Below, one piece after another: positions 26,791 through 36,708 of a stretch of 61,056 nt of DNA; within the stretch, counting starts at the first letter, position 1; every line of letters begins with the position of its first letter. A program made the translations under genes and the position numbers. The notes beneath the pieces are model-generated. The model did not search any database and was not told the DNA's origin. It saw only the letters and a list, made by a program, of their open reading frames with translations. The stretch lies in contig JABHIW010000057.1 of NCBI GenBank assembly GCA_018670825.1, positions 1-61,056 on the forward strand, in the 5' to 3' direction. The DNA comes from Candidatus Scalindua sp. (lineage in GTDB: Bacteria; Planctomycetota; Brocadiia; Brocadiales; Scalinduaceae).

Positions 26791-27241
26791 GCACACTTCC
26801 TTGCCTCTTTGTAAACAACGTTTCATAAAGGATCATGCCAACTCCTACACATATAAGAGCATCCGCAATATTAAACGTTGGCCAATGATATCCAAAACCC
26901 AAATGGACATCTATAAAATCTCTTACATGATGGTGGAAGATTCGGTCCCATAAATTTCCTATAGCACCTGAGAGTATCATGCCAAAAGCAATATCGGGAA
27001 ATAAGCCGGATTTGTCAAAAGTCCTATAAAACCACAGGATGGCACCTATAGCTGCTATACAAAAAAAAATGAGGGTGTTGTTTCTGCCTTGAGCAAGGCC
27101 CCAAACAACACCCTCATTTCTACTGCAAACAAACCCTAAAAAACCTTTTATAACTACAAATCTTCCCGCATCATTAAGTTTTGCAAATACTATCCACTTC
27201 GTCATAAGATCAAGAAGAATACCACAAAAAGCAACAATCAA
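26765..27241 (-). CDS. lspA: Lipoprotein signal peptidase
   Basis: About 158 residues, four hydrophobic helices. The catalytic Asp pair is in VRDFIDVHLG and FNIADALICVG; RNEGVVWGLAQG is the conserved N-x-G loop. It cleaves the signal peptide of diacylated prolipoproteins. The start is uncertain: the first usable codon is TTG at 27241 and the N-terminus looks a few residues short, so an upstream non-ATG codon is possible. It follows the dksA-like gene by 31 bp. A terminator-like inverted repeat lies inside the coding sequence. Confidence 0.92.
   Translation of the reverse strand: MIVAFCGILLDLMTKWIVFAKLNDAGRFVVIKGFLGFVCSRNEGVVWGLAQGRNNTLIFFCIAAIGAILWFYRTFDKSGLFPDIAFGMILSGAIGNLWDRIFHHHVRDFIDVHLGFGYHWPTFNIADALICVGVGMILYETLFTKRQGSVLTQKNVPK
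27061..27119 (-). terminator. Terminator-like nested hairpin with T tract inside lspA
   Basis: On the minus strand, a 17-base arm (27119-27103, AAATGAGGGTGTTGTTT) is followed by an inner GCCTT/AAGGC stem and the exact 17-base complement (27083-27067), then a run of T (27069-27061 read on that strand). Perfect pairing plus U-tract is what an intrinsic terminator looks like, yet it sits about 40 codons into lspA. Whether it terminates is unknown. Confidence 0.6.
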
Positions 27242-27272
27242 GAATAGTGTAGTATTTTTCGAAATCTTACAA

Positions 27273-27656
27273 TTAACCAGCTTTCTCTTCTCCCTCTTCC
27301 AGCCTTTGACACGCTATACAGTTATGTACATAAGGCAATGCCGTAAGGCGTGCCTTTGAAATTTTTGTTCCGCATTCCTCACAAGAGCCATAAGTTTTGT
27401 TGCCTACCCTTTCCAAGGCATTATCTATGGCTTTTAATTCCTCTTCTCCATTTTGAATCAACCCAATGGTTAAGTCACGCTCGTAATTATCGGTACCTAC
27501 GTCAGCCATGTGGATAGGAACATTTGACAGATCTCCTGATGCGTCTTGTCCGGATTTCCCTAATGCTTCATCCTCCATAAAAGTTACATTACCAACCAGT
27601 TTTTTCCTGAGATCTAAAAGTATTCTTTTATATTGTGCTAATTCTGCTACTTTCAA
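27273..27656 (-). CDS. DksA/TraR-family zinc-finger regulator
   Basis: 127 residues: coiled-coil N-terminus, central DVGTDNYERDLTIGL with acidic tip, and a C4 zinc finger CEECGTKISKARLTALPYVH then NCIAC. Members bind the RNA polymerase secondary channel and act with ppGpp, or work as small TraR-like factors. The start is TTG (27656) with a strong AAAGGAGGGG site. It is cotranscribed with lspA, an arrangement seen in many bacteria. Confidence 0.88.
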   Translation of the reverse strand: MKVAELAQYKRILLDLRKKLVGNVTFMEDEALGKSGQDASGDLSNVPIHMADVGTDNYERDLTIGLIQNGEEELKAIDNALERVGNKTYGSCEECGTKISKARLTALPYVHNCIACQRLEEGEEKAG

Positions 27657-27991
27657 TTTACCCCTCCTTTACCAGTCTAGCTTACTAAAACAGACGGTAT
27701 CGTAATACACTCCTTTAGTCATTAAAAGAGTATTTATCTGAAATTTGGCTTGAATATAACCAATAAAAAAATAAAGTCAAGGGATTTTTAACGACCTGAA
27801 ACTACATTAAATTTTTTTTTTGAGTGCATAAAAAAAAACTGACTTGATTATTTTAATAATATGTTGTATTACGGGTACAGTTTCTTAAAGATGAAGTTTA
27901 TATTTGTATATTTTCACCGTAACATTAAAGTAACAGTTATGTTGTACTGCTACATTGAGTTAGAAAGAATTTTTTTGTAATTTTAGGAAAA
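27657..27991. other. Divergent gap between dksA-like gene and guaA
   Basis: 335 bp, strongly AT-rich with homopolymer runs (poly-T near 27816, poly-A near 27830). One promoter candidate for guaA is listed separately. I see no purine-riboswitch core. Confidence 0.4.
27844..27872 (+). promoter_or_regulatory. Candidate promoter for guaA
   Basis: TTGATT (27844-27849), 17-bp spacer, TATTAC (27867-27872). Moderate match, about 120 bp before the guaA ATG. Confidence 0.35.
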
Positions 27992-29542
27992 ATGCATAAC
28001 AAAACACACGAAATCATACTTGTTGTAGATTTTGGTTCACAGTACTCTCATCTGATTGCAAGGAGAATCAGGGAACAAAACGTCTACAGCAAAATCGTAT
28101 CACATAAAATAACACCTGAAGAGATCAAACAACAGAACCCTAAAGGCATAATTTTGAGTGGCGGACCTGCCAGTGTTTATGCTTCAGATGCACCACGATG
28201 TAATGATGAAATACTTTTTATGGATATTCCGATTTTAGGAATATGTTATGGGTTTCAATTGGGTAGTCAAATATTAGGTGCTGAAATAAAATCAGCAGAA
28301 AATAGAGAGTATGGGAATACCAAATGTACCATTAAAGACCATACATCTCTTTTTGATTCACTGGACCGTTCTATAGATGTCTGGATGAGTCATGGTGATC
28401 AGGCAATGGCACTCCCGGATGATTTTCAGTCACTAGCATATACGGATAATTGCCCATACGCTGCCGCAAAACATAACAAAAAAGACTTCTATGGAGTCCA
28501 ATTTCATCCGGAAGTTACGCATACCCCATCCGGTAGTAAAATACTGAAAAATTTCCTTTTCAAAATCTGCAATTGTTCTGGTGACTGGGAGATGAATTCC
28601 TATATAAAGAGTGCGGTAGATAAAATCCAAGAGCAGGTGGGAAAAGAAAAGGTCATCTGTGGTTTATCGGGAGGCGTAGATTCTGCCGTTGCCGCTGCTC
28701 TTATATACAATGCGATAGGCAGTAATCTTTCATGCGTTTTCGTAGACAATGGATTACTGAGAATGAACGAATCTGAAAGTGTAATTGAGACCTTTAAAAA
28801 GAATTTCAAGGTAGATTTGCATTTTGTTGATGCAAGGGACAGGTTTTTAGAAAAATTGTCAGGTGTAACCGATCCGGAGCAAAAACGAAAGATTATTGGT
28901 CATGAATTTATTGATGTTTTTAAGGATGAAGCAAATAAAATTGCCGATATTAAATACCTGGCACAGGGCACCCTGTACCCGGACATTATAGAAAGCGTTT
29001 CCGTGCATGGTGGCCCTGCTGTTACTATTAAAAGCCATCACAATGTGGGAGCGCTGCCTGCAGAATTGGGTTTTGAACTTGTCGAACCTCTCAAAGATCT
29101 TTTTAAAGACGAAGTTCGAAAAATGGGTTCTGAGCTTGGGCTGCCGGATGATATCTTATGGAGACATCCGTTTCCCGGTCCCGGTCTTGCCATAAGGATA
29201 ATAGGAGACATTACAGAAGATAGATTGCAGACCCTCAGATATGCGGATGCAATAATGATACAGGAGATAAAATCGGCAGGTCTTTATGGGAAAATTGCTC
29301 AGGCATTTGCCGTCTTCTTACCGGTGAGTACTGTTGGTGTTATGGGAGATGAGAGAAGTTACGAGAACGTTATTGCTCTTAGGGCAGTTGAAACAACCGA
29401 CTTTATGACAGCAGACTGGGTAAAAATACCATACGAAGTACTGGCCCGTATTTCAAGCCGTATAATTAACGAGGTCAGAGGTGTAAACCGTGTTGTTTAC
29501 GACATCAGCTCAAAACCACCAAGCACCATTGAGTGGGAGTGA
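27992..29542 (+). CDS. guaA: GMP synthase (glutamine-hydrolysing)
   Basis: 516 residues, normal length. The N-terminal class I glutamine amidotransferase shows GGPASVY, nucleophile Cys in [11 protein letters not shown], and [11 protein letters not shown] with the His-Glu of the triad. The ATP pyrophosphatase loop is [16 protein letters not shown]. The C-terminal dimerisation domain ends [11 protein letters not shown], the standard terminus. It converts XMP to GMP. ATG 27992 follows TTTTAGGAAA. Confidence 0.97.
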   Translation: MHNKTHEIILVVDFGSQYSHLIARRIREQNVYSKIVSHKITPEEIKQQNPKGIILSGGPASVYASDAPRCNDEILFMDIPILGICYGFQLGSQILGAEIKSAENREYGNTKCTIKDHTSLFDSLDRSIDVWMSHGDQAMALPDDFQSLAYTDNCPYAAAKHNKKDFYGVQFHPEVTHTPSGSKILKNFLFKICNCSGDWEMNSYIKSAVDKIQEQVGKEKVICGLSGGVDSAVAAALIYNAIGSNLSCVFVDNGLLRMNESESVIETFKKNFKVDLHFVDARDRFLEKLSGVTDPEQKRKIIGHEFIDVFKDEANKIADIKYLAQGTLYPDIIESVSVHGGPAVTIKSHHNVGALPAELGFELVEPLKDLFKDEVRKMGSELGLPDDILWRHPFPGPGLAIRIIGDITEDRLQTLRYADAIMIQEIKSAGLYGKIAQAFAVFLPVSTVGVMGDERSYENVIALRAVETTDFMTADWVKIPYEVLARISSRIINEVRGVNRVVYDISSKPPSTIEWE

Positions 29543-29589
29543 TTTGAAGTAACAGCAACTCTCAAATATTAGTGTCTGTTCCCTATTAT

Positions 29590-29982
29590 TTAGTAATCTT
29601 CCCAAGGCATGTTATACCATGCGGCATACTCTAAAATTGCATTTTCTGCTATACTATAATTCTCACCTCGTGCGGACTCCCGTCCGTTCAAAATCCCTGC
29701 TTCACTACACAAACCATCTATCAAGCCAAATACCATTTCAAACTCATCAGATTGTTCCTGGGCGAGGTATGGCTCTTCATTAAGCGTTATCAACGCTTGA
29801 GAAAGAGTACCGTCTTCGCAATGAGCCGGTAATCGCTTGACTGCAAATCTCAATATTGATGCAATTACTACACATAATCTATGAGTACGAGCGTCAGGGC
29901 CAATTTCCTTTAAGAAAAAAAGAAATGATAAAAAATGCTGTTCTCCGATAATTTCCTTAAATTCATCAATCAATTTGTTCAT
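29590..29982 (-). CDS. Hypothetical protein downstream of pabC
   Basis: 130 residues, acidic, helical, no membrane segment. Includes EQHFLSFLFFLKEIGPDART, RLCVVIASILRFAVKRLP and ends AWYNMPWEDY. No family recognised. It begins one base after the pabC-like gene ends, so it is probably in the same transcript. Three Cys residues are scattered without a metal-binding pattern. Confidence 0.65.
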   Translation of the reverse strand: MNKLIDEFKEIIGEQHFLSFLFFLKEIGPDARTHRLCVVIASILRFAVKRLPAHCEDGTLSQALITLNEEPYLAQEQSDEFEMVFGLIDGLCSEAGILNGRESARGENYSIAENAILEYAAWYNMPWEDY

Positions 29983-29983
29983 G

Positions 29984-30838
29984 TTATTTGCCAGTCAAAC
30001 ACTTGTATGCACCCATAAGCTGTTTTGTAATATTTCCCGGTATTCTTTTTCCTATCTTATAATTTTCCATCTTTGAGACAGGCATTATTTCCATTAAAGA
30101 ATTAGTAATAAACACTTCATCAGCATTTAGTAAAGCCTCTACCTTGAAGAGCTCTTCTCCTGCAGGAATACGACTGTCTTTACAAATATCGAGTACCGTT
30201 CTCCTTGTGATTCCCGACAGGATATTTGTATTGAGTGAAGGGGTAACAACATTCCCATTATTTACAAGAAAGATATTACTTACCACACACTCGGCTACAT
30301 ATTCATCTGTATTCATGATAATCGCCTCATGAGCAGATCTTTTTTTTGCCTCTTCTTTCAACAAAATACTTGTCAGTAGATTCGATGACTTATGACAGTA
30401 GATGGGGCTTGATGTGCTTCTTCTGTAATTTGAAATAATCAGGGACATTCCTTCATCATAAAGTTTACTATCATATTGTGTAAGTGGTTTTACCTGAATC
30501 AGGGTTGTTGGGTTGATATTATCATCCATTTGAAGCCTACCGCCGCCTGTGCCCCTTGAAAGCGTAATTCTGATATAAGCGTCCTGACTACGGTTTTTAT
30601 CAATCAGTTCATTTATCCGCTCACCTATGTCAGCATTTGTATAGTCAAAAGAGATTTTGAGCTGCTTTGCAGAATGACGCATCCGTTCTAAATGCTCGGC
30701 AAGCTTAAAAGGTTTCCCCTTATATGAACGAAGCGTTTCATAAATACCGTCACCGTAGAGGAACCCTCTATCATTTGTTGAAACATTTCCCTCTGTCTCT
30801 GGAATTATCTTGTCATTTAAAAATATGAATTTTGTCAT
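29984..30838 (-). CDS. pabC: Class IV aminotransferase fold enzyme, probable aminodeoxychorismate lyase
   Basis: 284 residues. DRGFLYGDGIYETLRSYKGK is the class IV N-terminal signature, the PLP Lys is in CHKSSNLLTSILLKEEA, NTNILSGITRRTVLDI is the phosphate-binding loop, and VFITNSLMEIMPV closes the site. The fold also covers D-amino-acid and branched-chain aminotransferases. I favour aminodeoxychorismate lyase because pabB is the adjacent upstream gene on the same strand and a separate ilvE is present. It would release pyruvate from ADC to give p-aminobenzoate for folate. Confidence 0.75.
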   Translation of the reverse strand: MTKFIFLNDKIIPETEGNVSTNDRGFLYGDGIYETLRSYKGKPFKLAEHLERMRHSAKQLKISFDYTNADIGERINELIDKNRSQDAYIRITLSRGTGGGRLQMDDNINPTTLIQVKPLTQYDSKLYDEGMSLIISNYRRSTSSPIYCHKSSNLLTSILLKEEAKKRSAHEAIIMNTDEYVAECVVSNIFLVNNGNVVTPSLNTNILSGITRRTVLDICKDSRIPAGEELFKVEALLNADEVFITNSLMEIMPVSKMENYKIGKRIPGNITKQLMGAYKCLTGK

Positions 30839-30850
30839 AATATTAAATAT

Positions 30851-30909
30851 GTAGGGCGCGTTTCTAACGTGCCGAATCTTTAATCATCGGGTTTAGAAAC
30901 CCTACCTAC
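30851..30909. repeat. Imperfect inverted repeat between pabC and pabB
   Basis: Arms GTAGGGCGCGTTTCTAA (30851-30867) and TTAGAAACCCTACCTAC (30893-30909) pair with about 14 of 17 bases; ACGTGCCG lies in the loop. The form resembles GTAGGGCG...TAACGTGCC extragenic palindromes seen in many genomes. It could fold in the pabB-pabC mRNA. Confidence 0.55.
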
Positions 30910-30978
30910 ATGCTATTGTAACTGGAAAATAGTAAGTAGAACTATGTGTCCTTTCTTTCGAAAGGACTTCAAAACTCT

Positions 30979-32439
30979 CTACTCAAGAGTCTCTATTAAT
31001 GCTCGGGCTTTATGCAGTGTTTCTTGATATTCGTCCTCAGGGTCGGAGTCCGCAACTATTCCACCACCAACCTGAAAAAAGATATGATCATCTTTTACTA
31101 AGAATGTTCTTATCGCGATGTTTAAATCGATGTTTCCATTAAAGCTCAAATATCCCATTGCGCCGGTGTATACGCTGCGTTTAGTGGGTTCTAATTCATC
31201 TATAATCTGCATAGCCCTTACCTTGGGTGCTCCGGTTATTGAACCTCCCGGAAATGTAGCCTTTAGCAAGTCGATGGCGTCATATCGAGAATGAAGTCTT
31301 CCTTCGATTGTCGCGACAAGGTGATACACTGTAGGATGTTCCTCCAGAGCTTTCTTCTCTATTACTTTTACTGTATCGTAATTGCACACCCTCCCAAGAT
31401 CGTTTCGTTCGAGGTCTACAATCATTGCTAGTTCTGCATCATCTTTCTTACTTGAAAGTAACTCTTCCTTCATTTTTCTGTTTTCATCAATGTCTTTTCC
31501 TCTGGGTCGGGTACCTTTGATTGGCATTGTTTGTATCTTTCTTACCATACCCTCACTCTGTTTACCGGTACTGTCCGTCATGTTTTGCAACAATAGAAAC
31601 CTCTCCGGAGACGAACTGATCACCTGCTTATTGTCAAACTTCAAGTAACATGAAAATGGTTCCGGATTTATGTCTCTTAACCTTTTATATATATCGTAAG
31701 GTGACGTTTCTATCTGTGTTTGAAAGCGCTGTGAAAGATTAACCTGATAAATATCTCCCGCATTGATATACTGTTTTGCACGTTCTACGGCCGCTAAATA
31801 GTTCTCTTTAGAGAAATTACTTATTATCTTTCGTTTTATCCTGCTTCCGTTAAATCGCGGTTCTTCTTCATAAGGTATATTCGATCCATTACGAATCATC
31901 CTTAAAACATGGTCAATTCTTTTCTCTGTACTTTTATGAGAATCCTGATTAACATTTACCGATAGTAAAAAACATCTGTTCTCAAGATGATCAAAACCAA
32001 TAATTGTGTCATAAAAGCTGAAACACATTTCCGGGAATTCAATGTCATCGATTGTGGTATCAGGAAGTTTTTCGATGTAATGGCATAAGTCGTAGGAAAA
32101 GTATCCAACAGCGCCACAGGTAAACGGGATAGACTCAAAACTGTCTTCCAGATGGAAGCTGCTTAAGTGATGTCGCAACTCATCAAAAGGATTCCCGGTT
32201 TTTCTGGTAATACTATGACGACTTTGCGTCAATATATTACTGCCTTTTGACATAACGGTTAGAAACGGATCGTACCCTATGAATGAGTACCTTCCAGTTT
32301 TTTCATTGTTATCCGCGCTATCAAGGAAAAAGTTTTTTGAGTGGGTCTGAGTATGATGAAATATCTTCAACAAGTCAGTACTTGGATCTAACTCCCTGAT
32401 TATTAATTTTTTTCTGGTTTTGTTTACAAAGTTTGCCAT
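30979..32439 (-). CDS. pabB: Aminodeoxychorismate synthase component I
   Basis: About 486 residues from ATG 32439; a longer frame begins with TTG 32472. The chorismate-binding domain is complete: ERAKQYINAGDIYQVNLSQR, the PIKGTRPRGKDIDENR segment, ELAMIVDLERNDLGRVC, TFPGGSITGAPKVRAMQIID and the terminal FFQVGGGIVADSDPEDEYQE. The PIKGT Lys is typical of PabB, whereas anthranilate synthase TrpE carries Ala there. It aminates chorismate using ammonia from PabA, which is not in the window. Confidence 0.88.
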   Translation of the reverse strand: MANFVNKTRKKLIIRELDPSTDLLKIFHHTQTHSKNFFLDSADNNEKTGRYSFIGYDPFLTVMSKGSNILTQSRHSITRKTGNPFDELRHHLSSFHLEDSFESIPFTCGAVGYFSYDLCHYIEKLPDTTIDDIEFPEMCFSFYDTIIGFDHLENRCFLLSVNVNQDSHKSTEKRIDHVLRMIRNGSNIPYEEEPRFNGSRIKRKIISNFSKENYLAAVERAKQYINAGDIYQVNLSQRFQTQIETSPYDIYKRLRDINPEPFSCYLKFDNKQVISSSPERFLLLQNMTDSTGKQSEGMVRKIQTMPIKGTRPRGKDIDENRKMKEELLSSKKDDAELAMIVDLERNDLGRVCNYDTVKVIEKKALEEHPTVYHLVATIEGRLHSRYDAIDLLKATFPGGSITGAPKVRAMQIIDELEPTKRSVYTGAMGYLSFNGNIDLNIAIRTFLVKDDHIFFQVGGGIVADSDPEDEYQETLHKARALIETLE

Positions 32440-32575
32440 ATAATTTCTAAGAAATAATGTTTTACAGAGCAACGCTAAGCTTTGTAGAATAATAGTATGA
32501 TATGTTATGTGATATAAAAACTTTAAGTCAAGCTTTTTTCGAATTTATTCAGTAATTATTCATAAATAAAACAAT

Positions 32576-33004
32576 ATGCTTATCAGACTTATTTTATTGT
32601 TTACGATTATACCATTAATAGAATTGTATCTTTTGATACAGGTCGGAAGGTATTTGGGATCTTTCCAGACAATAATGATCGTGCTTATAACCGGCATAAT
32701 AGGAGGTTTACTTGCCAGAAGCCAGGGCTTAAGTGTTCAAAGGCAAATAAGAGTGGATTTGCAAAATGGAATCATCCCAACAGACAGCCTTATTGATGGT
32801 TTCTTTATTCTGATTGCCGCTACGCTGTTAATCACACCGGGAATGATAACAGATGTGTTTGGGTTTATCTTAATGATTCCATTCTTCAGAGGTTGGTTGA
32901 AAAAACGGGTAAAGGAGATTTTGAAACGGAAGTTTGAGTCTGGTAAATTTCAATATTATTCTAACCGTCAGTCTGTAAATTGGAAAGAAGAAGATAGCTT
33001 TTGA
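32576..33004 (+). CDS. fxsA: FxsA-family membrane protein
   Basis: 142 residues. N-terminal helices LLFTIIPLIELYLLIQVG and TIMIVLITGIIGGLLARSQG, then LLITPGMITDVFGFILMIPF, the FxsA signature. In E. coli, FxsA overproduction relieves phage T7 exclusion by F; its normal role is unclear. The C-terminus is polar and cytoplasmic. It stands between divergent pabB and the convergent DHH protein. Confidence 0.9.
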   Translation: MLIRLILLFTIIPLIELYLLIQVGRYLGSFQTIMIVLITGIIGGLLARSQGLSVQRQIRVDLQNGIIPTDSLIDGFFILIAATLLITPGMITDVFGFILMIPFFRGWLKKRVKEILKRKFESGKFQYYSNRQSVNWKEEDSF

Positions 33005-33020
33005 TTGCGGGTTAGCTGTT

Positions 33021-34490
33021 TCAGTTCTCTTTCAAACTGAGCTTAGGCGCTTCCTCTGTTGGCAATGTTTCCTGCTCGAACTCAGCCCCGACAGAGGAAA
33101 AAAATCTTTTCTTGACGGCATCTGAAGTTACCTTTAATAGAGAAGTCCTGTCATTCGCATCACCAAGTATCCCGAGATTAATTGCTCCGGCTGCCATCGT
33201 TGCATGGCCGCCAGAATTTAATTCACCAAATGCGCTTTGCAGAATCAGCCCCAGGTTCACTCTTGAGTCCCTGCTTCTTGCAGATAATTGGACTTTATCT
33301 TCATTAATTCCAAAAACAAGGACCGTGTACACGCCCTCTAACTGCAACATCATTTCTGCCGCCTGTGGCAGGGCATCCCTGTCGTTAATAAATTCTACAA
33401 ATGACGCAAGGTAAGAACCCCTGATTTCTTTGTTTCTGATTGCTCTTCCAATAATATCCAGAGTTTCTAAACCCATGGGGGGGTGCTCTAACTGGCTCAT
33501 AATATTTTTGTCAACCAGTGGTGAAAGGTATGACGCTGCATTCAAATCATCAGGAGAAGTATTTCTGGTAAACTCTTTTGTGTCCGTACGAATTCCATAT
33601 AATAATGCCGTAGCAAGCGATGCATCCGGTTTCAGATTTAACTGACGAATATACCTGGTCATAATTGTAGCGGTTGCACCTATGTTAGTTTGAATATCAA
33701 CAAAATCTCCTTTAACCGAACTTATATCTACCTGGTGATGATCAAATATTAAATTAGGTATAACATCTTCAGGCAATATGTTGTTTCTTGCAGGAATCGA
33801 TGCTTCTATCAATGCAATCATACCCGCAGACCGTACTACTTCCATTACCGCTTCTTTTGTTTTTATATTTATTAAATCCATATTTAACAAATTAATTAAC
33901 ACCTTATTTTTCTGGTGACTGATATTACCACCATAATAGAGTTTACTTTCCACATCACAGTACTTGCAGATATATTGTAAAGTAAGCCCTGATGATATAG
34001 CGTCAGGGTCAGGATTGTCTTGTAGAAAGATTGCCAACTCTTTACCGTTTGATTCCTTGATCTTGTTAACTAATGCAAAAGCGGAATGTTTCATCTTGGC
34101 ATTTTCAAACGCGGACAATACGTTATTAGTGAGGACATCCCCCGTATTCAATATCATGTCAGCGCCGTTTGACTCCAGCGCTTCAGCCTCTTCGTTATTA
34201 TATGCCTTTACCAGGACAAAATTGTTTGGCAGTTTCTCCTTTAATCTCTTAACCAACAACAGATTACCATCAAAATCACCGGTAAGGATTGCAAAGATAT
34301 TAGACTCTTTGCAGTACTGAGGGTCTAAATCAAAAGATTTCATATCTGATACAACTACATGGAAATGCTTCTCTCTCCATGAAGACAAAGCGTTTTCATC
34401 CTTATCGACAATTAATATATCTTTGCCTGATTTGCTCAATGCATCTGCTACTGCATTTCCCGTGACACCACACCCAAAAATAATGTACAT
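33021..34490 (-). CDS. TrkA-N/DHH/DHHA1 phosphoesterase
   Basis: About 489 residues from ATG 34490. The N-terminal Rossmann domain (MYIIFGCGVTGNAVADALSK; IVDKDENAL) resembles RCK/TrkA-N nucleotide-binding regulators. The DHH phosphoesterase follows: DNPDPDAISSGLTL, IFDHHQVD and IRTDTKEFTR. A DHHA1 domain ends GGHATMAAGAI. DHH/DHHA1 enzymes cleave oligonucleotides or cyclic dinucleotides (nanoRNase, c-di-AMP phosphodiesterase). The RCK-like fusion suggests ligand control, but the substrate is unknown. Confidence 0.85.
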   Translation of the reverse strand: MYIIFGCGVTGNAVADALSKSGKDILIVDKDENALSSWREKHFHVVVSDMKSFDLDPQYCKESNIFAILTGDFDGNLLLVKRLKEKLPNNFVLVKAYNNEEAEALESNGADMILNTGDVLTNNVLSAFENAKMKHSAFALVNKIKESNGKELAIFLQDNPDPDAISSGLTLQYICKYCDVESKLYYGGNISHQKNKVLINLLNMDLINIKTKEAVMEVVRSAGMIALIEASIPARNNILPEDVIPNLIFDHHQVDISSVKGDFVDIQTNIGATATIMTRYIRQLNLKPDASLATALLYGIRTDTKEFTRNTSPDDLNAASYLSPLVDKNIMSQLEHPPMGLETLDIIGRAIRNKEIRGSYLASFVEFINDRDALPQAAEMMLQLEGVYTVLVFGINEDKVQLSARSRDSRVNLGLILQSAFGELNSGGHATMAAGAINLGILGDANDRTSLLKVTSDAVKKRFFSSVGAEFEQETLPTEEAPKLSLKEN

Positions 34491-34888
34491 AAAATCTTCT
34501 CCGACTACTAACAACTTAACATATCAATATAAAATGGTTACTTCATATAATACCGCGTCAAAATAGTTCTTGTGTGCGGGATGGTAAACTTTTTCTATTC
34601 CTTCAGTTGCTGTTAAATATGACAAAACAAATTAGACGTTATGCTAATTTATTATACTGGTGACTGGGATATATGACTTGCTCTATATGTAAAATACTTT
34701 TACGTATGTGTTTTTTAAGAATTCTATCAGGAAAGAAATGCAAACAAAAGAATCTAATAATTATACTTTTGATTGACAAAACTGTCAATATTAAAAAATG
34801 GAGGTTACAGGCTTTACATTTTAACAAGATTTATGCGATAATTCACACTGATAGATTTACGCTTTTCATAACTTTCTTATTTAAATAT
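34491..34888. other. Divergent gap between DHH protein and RNA ligase
   Basis: About 400 bp, AT-rich. The RNA-ligase frame is open through part of it from 34673, but the sequence there (many Ile, Leu and Lys residues without family resemblance) does not look like ligase. No RNA or repeat recognised. Confidence 0.4.
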
Positions 34889-36013
34889 ATGAGTATCCTG
34901 GAAATCGTTTCAAAGGTAGATATAAATGAAGACTTATGGAATGAGTCTTTAGAAGAGCACAGCATAGTACCCGATGAGTTTGACGGAACTATTTACTATC
35001 GGGTAGTTAAAAAAGTGGGACCGTTAAAAAAAGGGACAGTGGTAACTGATTCAGGAATAATCTATGACTTCCCTCGTATTGCAAGAATCTTACATCTGGA
35101 AAATGGTATCAAGCGGGCTTTTAGTAATCCTTTTTTTGTAGAGGAAAAGGTGGACGGCTATAATGTGAGGATTGCGAAGGTCCAGGACCAGGTGTTTGCC
35201 TTTTCCAGAGGAAGCTATGTTTGCCCGTTTAGTACCGATAGATTGGTAGATTTTTTTAACTATGAAAGTTTCTTTAACGAAAATCCTGATCTGATTGTAT
35301 GTGGTGAAGTAGCAGGGCCTGAAAATCCATATAACGGAGAATCACCTCCTTATGTGACTGAGGATGTTGGTTTCTTTGCATTTGACATAAGAATTAATAA
35401 TAGTGATCAGCAAGTTCCTTTGGAAAAGAGATATAAGCTGTTTGATGAATTTGGAATTCCAACGGTTACACGGTATGGCAGATATACTCCTTCAGACATT
35501 AAAGATTTGAAAAGACACATCAATGACTTGAACGAAAAAGGTTGTGAGGGCTTTGTGTTTAAACCAACAGACCCATCTGAAACAACAGTGAAATATGTTA
35601 CAGCGGGGTCGTGTCTGAGGGATATGAAAGTGACTTCTTCCTTAATGACAGAATATCAAGCAGAGTTTTTTACAAGCAGAATGTTAAGATCACTTTTTTA
35701 TCTTCTTGAGAACGACTTAGATTTAAATGAAGAATTTCTTAAAAAAACAGGAGAAGCCTTACTGCTGCCGCTTTTTGAAAGTGTGAAGATGGTGGCAGGT
35801 GGAGAAATGATAACTGAAAAATTTAAAGTAAGATTCAACAAAAAGCAGAATATCAAGAAATTGTTTGAACATTTTCATAAGTGTAAGGTAGATGCCAATC
35901 TGGTCCGTCAGGAAAAAATTGGAAAATACTGGCATGTAGAGTTTATGCGTAGATGCTTTCCTTCATATGAAGCGATTCAAAAATACTGGGATGGTAATTT
36001 ACATTTTGATTAG
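34889..36013 (+). CDS. RNA ligase, Pab1020 (archaeal Rnl3) family
   Basis: 375 residues from ATG 34889. The nucleotidyltransferase motif I is [15 protein letters not shown] with the AMP-accepting Lys in KVDG; other motifs: [28 protein letters not shown] (motif III region), [18 protein letters not shown] (motif IV) and TTVKYV (motif V). This fits the homodimeric ATP-dependent RNA ligases of Pyrococcus and Methanothermobacter, mainly archaeal and patchy in bacteria. The C-terminal domain (about 210-375) is the family's own dimer module. It converges on its partner gene with a 15-bp overlap. Biological substrate unknown. Confidence 0.85.
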   Translation: MSILEIVSKVDINEDLWNESLEEHSIVPDEFDGTIYYRVVKKVGPLKKGTVVTDSGIIYDFPRIARILHLENGIKRAFSNPFFVEEKVDGYNVRIAKVQDQVFAFSRGSYVCPFSTDRLVDFFNYESFFNENPDLIVCGEVAGPENPYNGESPPYVTEDVGFFAFDIRINNSDQQVPLEKRYKLFDEFGIPTVTRYGRYTPSDIKDLKRHINDLNEKGCEGFVFKPTDPSETTVKYVTAGSCLRDMKVTSSLMTEYQAEFFTSRMLRSLFYLLENDLDLNEEFLKKTGEALLLPLFESVKMVAGGEMITEKFKVRFNKKQNIKKLFEHFHKCKVDANLVRQEKIGKYWHVEFMRRCFPSYEAIQKYWDGNLHFD

Positions 36014-36604
36014 ACTGTTTATGATTCCACGAAGATTACGTGATTCGACATAACGAATCCCCAGCTTATCTGCCCAGGTTATTATTCCTTTATCAGCAGT
36101 AACCAGAATACCCTCCAATTCCTTTGCCAATAGTATTAAATCGACGTCCTCCTTGCTGTCAATTATTCCCTCTCTCAATGCTGAGCGGTACTTTCTCCTG
36201 AGGTTATTTATCGTATCCGGTCCGTTATCGTTTACTACTTCTCTCACCGCCTGTTCTGCAACCCTTAAGCCCTTATCTATTCGATGACGGACATCTTCTA
36301 TTAATTCATAAAGCAGGAAAGCAGGTACATTCATCTCATATTTCTTTGGTGGTTTTTGGAAAATTCTAACCTGAAGATCCTTTGGTATCTTGTCAAAATC
36401 TACAAAATTCATGAGCTCTTCATAAATCGATGGAGGCATATAAAAATTAGGACCTTCCAGTTTCTTTGTCAGTTTCAAGAAGTTTTTTAGAGCAGTAGTT
36501 GGTGTTCTTCCAAATATAATATATACATCTGGGTTTGTGAAAATGCTTGTATCTATAACAAAACATTCTTCTTTTAAGTTCTTTATTTTCTTAATTTTTT
36601 TCAT
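35999..36604 (-). CDS. RNA ligase partner protein, MJ_0950-like, PIN-type fold
   Basis: About 201 residues from ATG 36604 (a TTG-started frame is 10 longer). [20 protein letters not shown] gives the first PIN-like Asp; [20 protein letters not shown] gives further Asp residues; [13 protein letters not shown] follows. A family of this kind is known to co-occur with the Pab1020-type RNA ligase, and that ligase is the overlapping neighbour. PIN proteins are usually RNases, so a cut-and-seal pair can be imagined, but no activity is established by sequence. Confidence 0.8.
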   Translation of the reverse strand: MKKIKKIKNLKEECFVIDTSIFTNPDVYIIFGRTPTTALKNFLKLTKKLEGPNFYMPPSIYEELMNFVDFDKIPKDLQVRIFQKPPKKYEMNVPAFLLYELIEDVRHRIDKGLRVAEQAVREVVNDNGPDTINNLRRKYRSALREGIIDSKEDVDLILLAKELEGILVTADKGIITWADKLGIRYVESRNLRGIINSLIKM

Positions 36605-36708
36605 CTTAAATAAAGAGTATTTATTCCAATTCAATTCAGGTTGTGAGTATAATTATTAAACAGTCCTGATGCAAGTAAAACCTATGCATTTAAAAACTTA
36701 TCGCTTTC

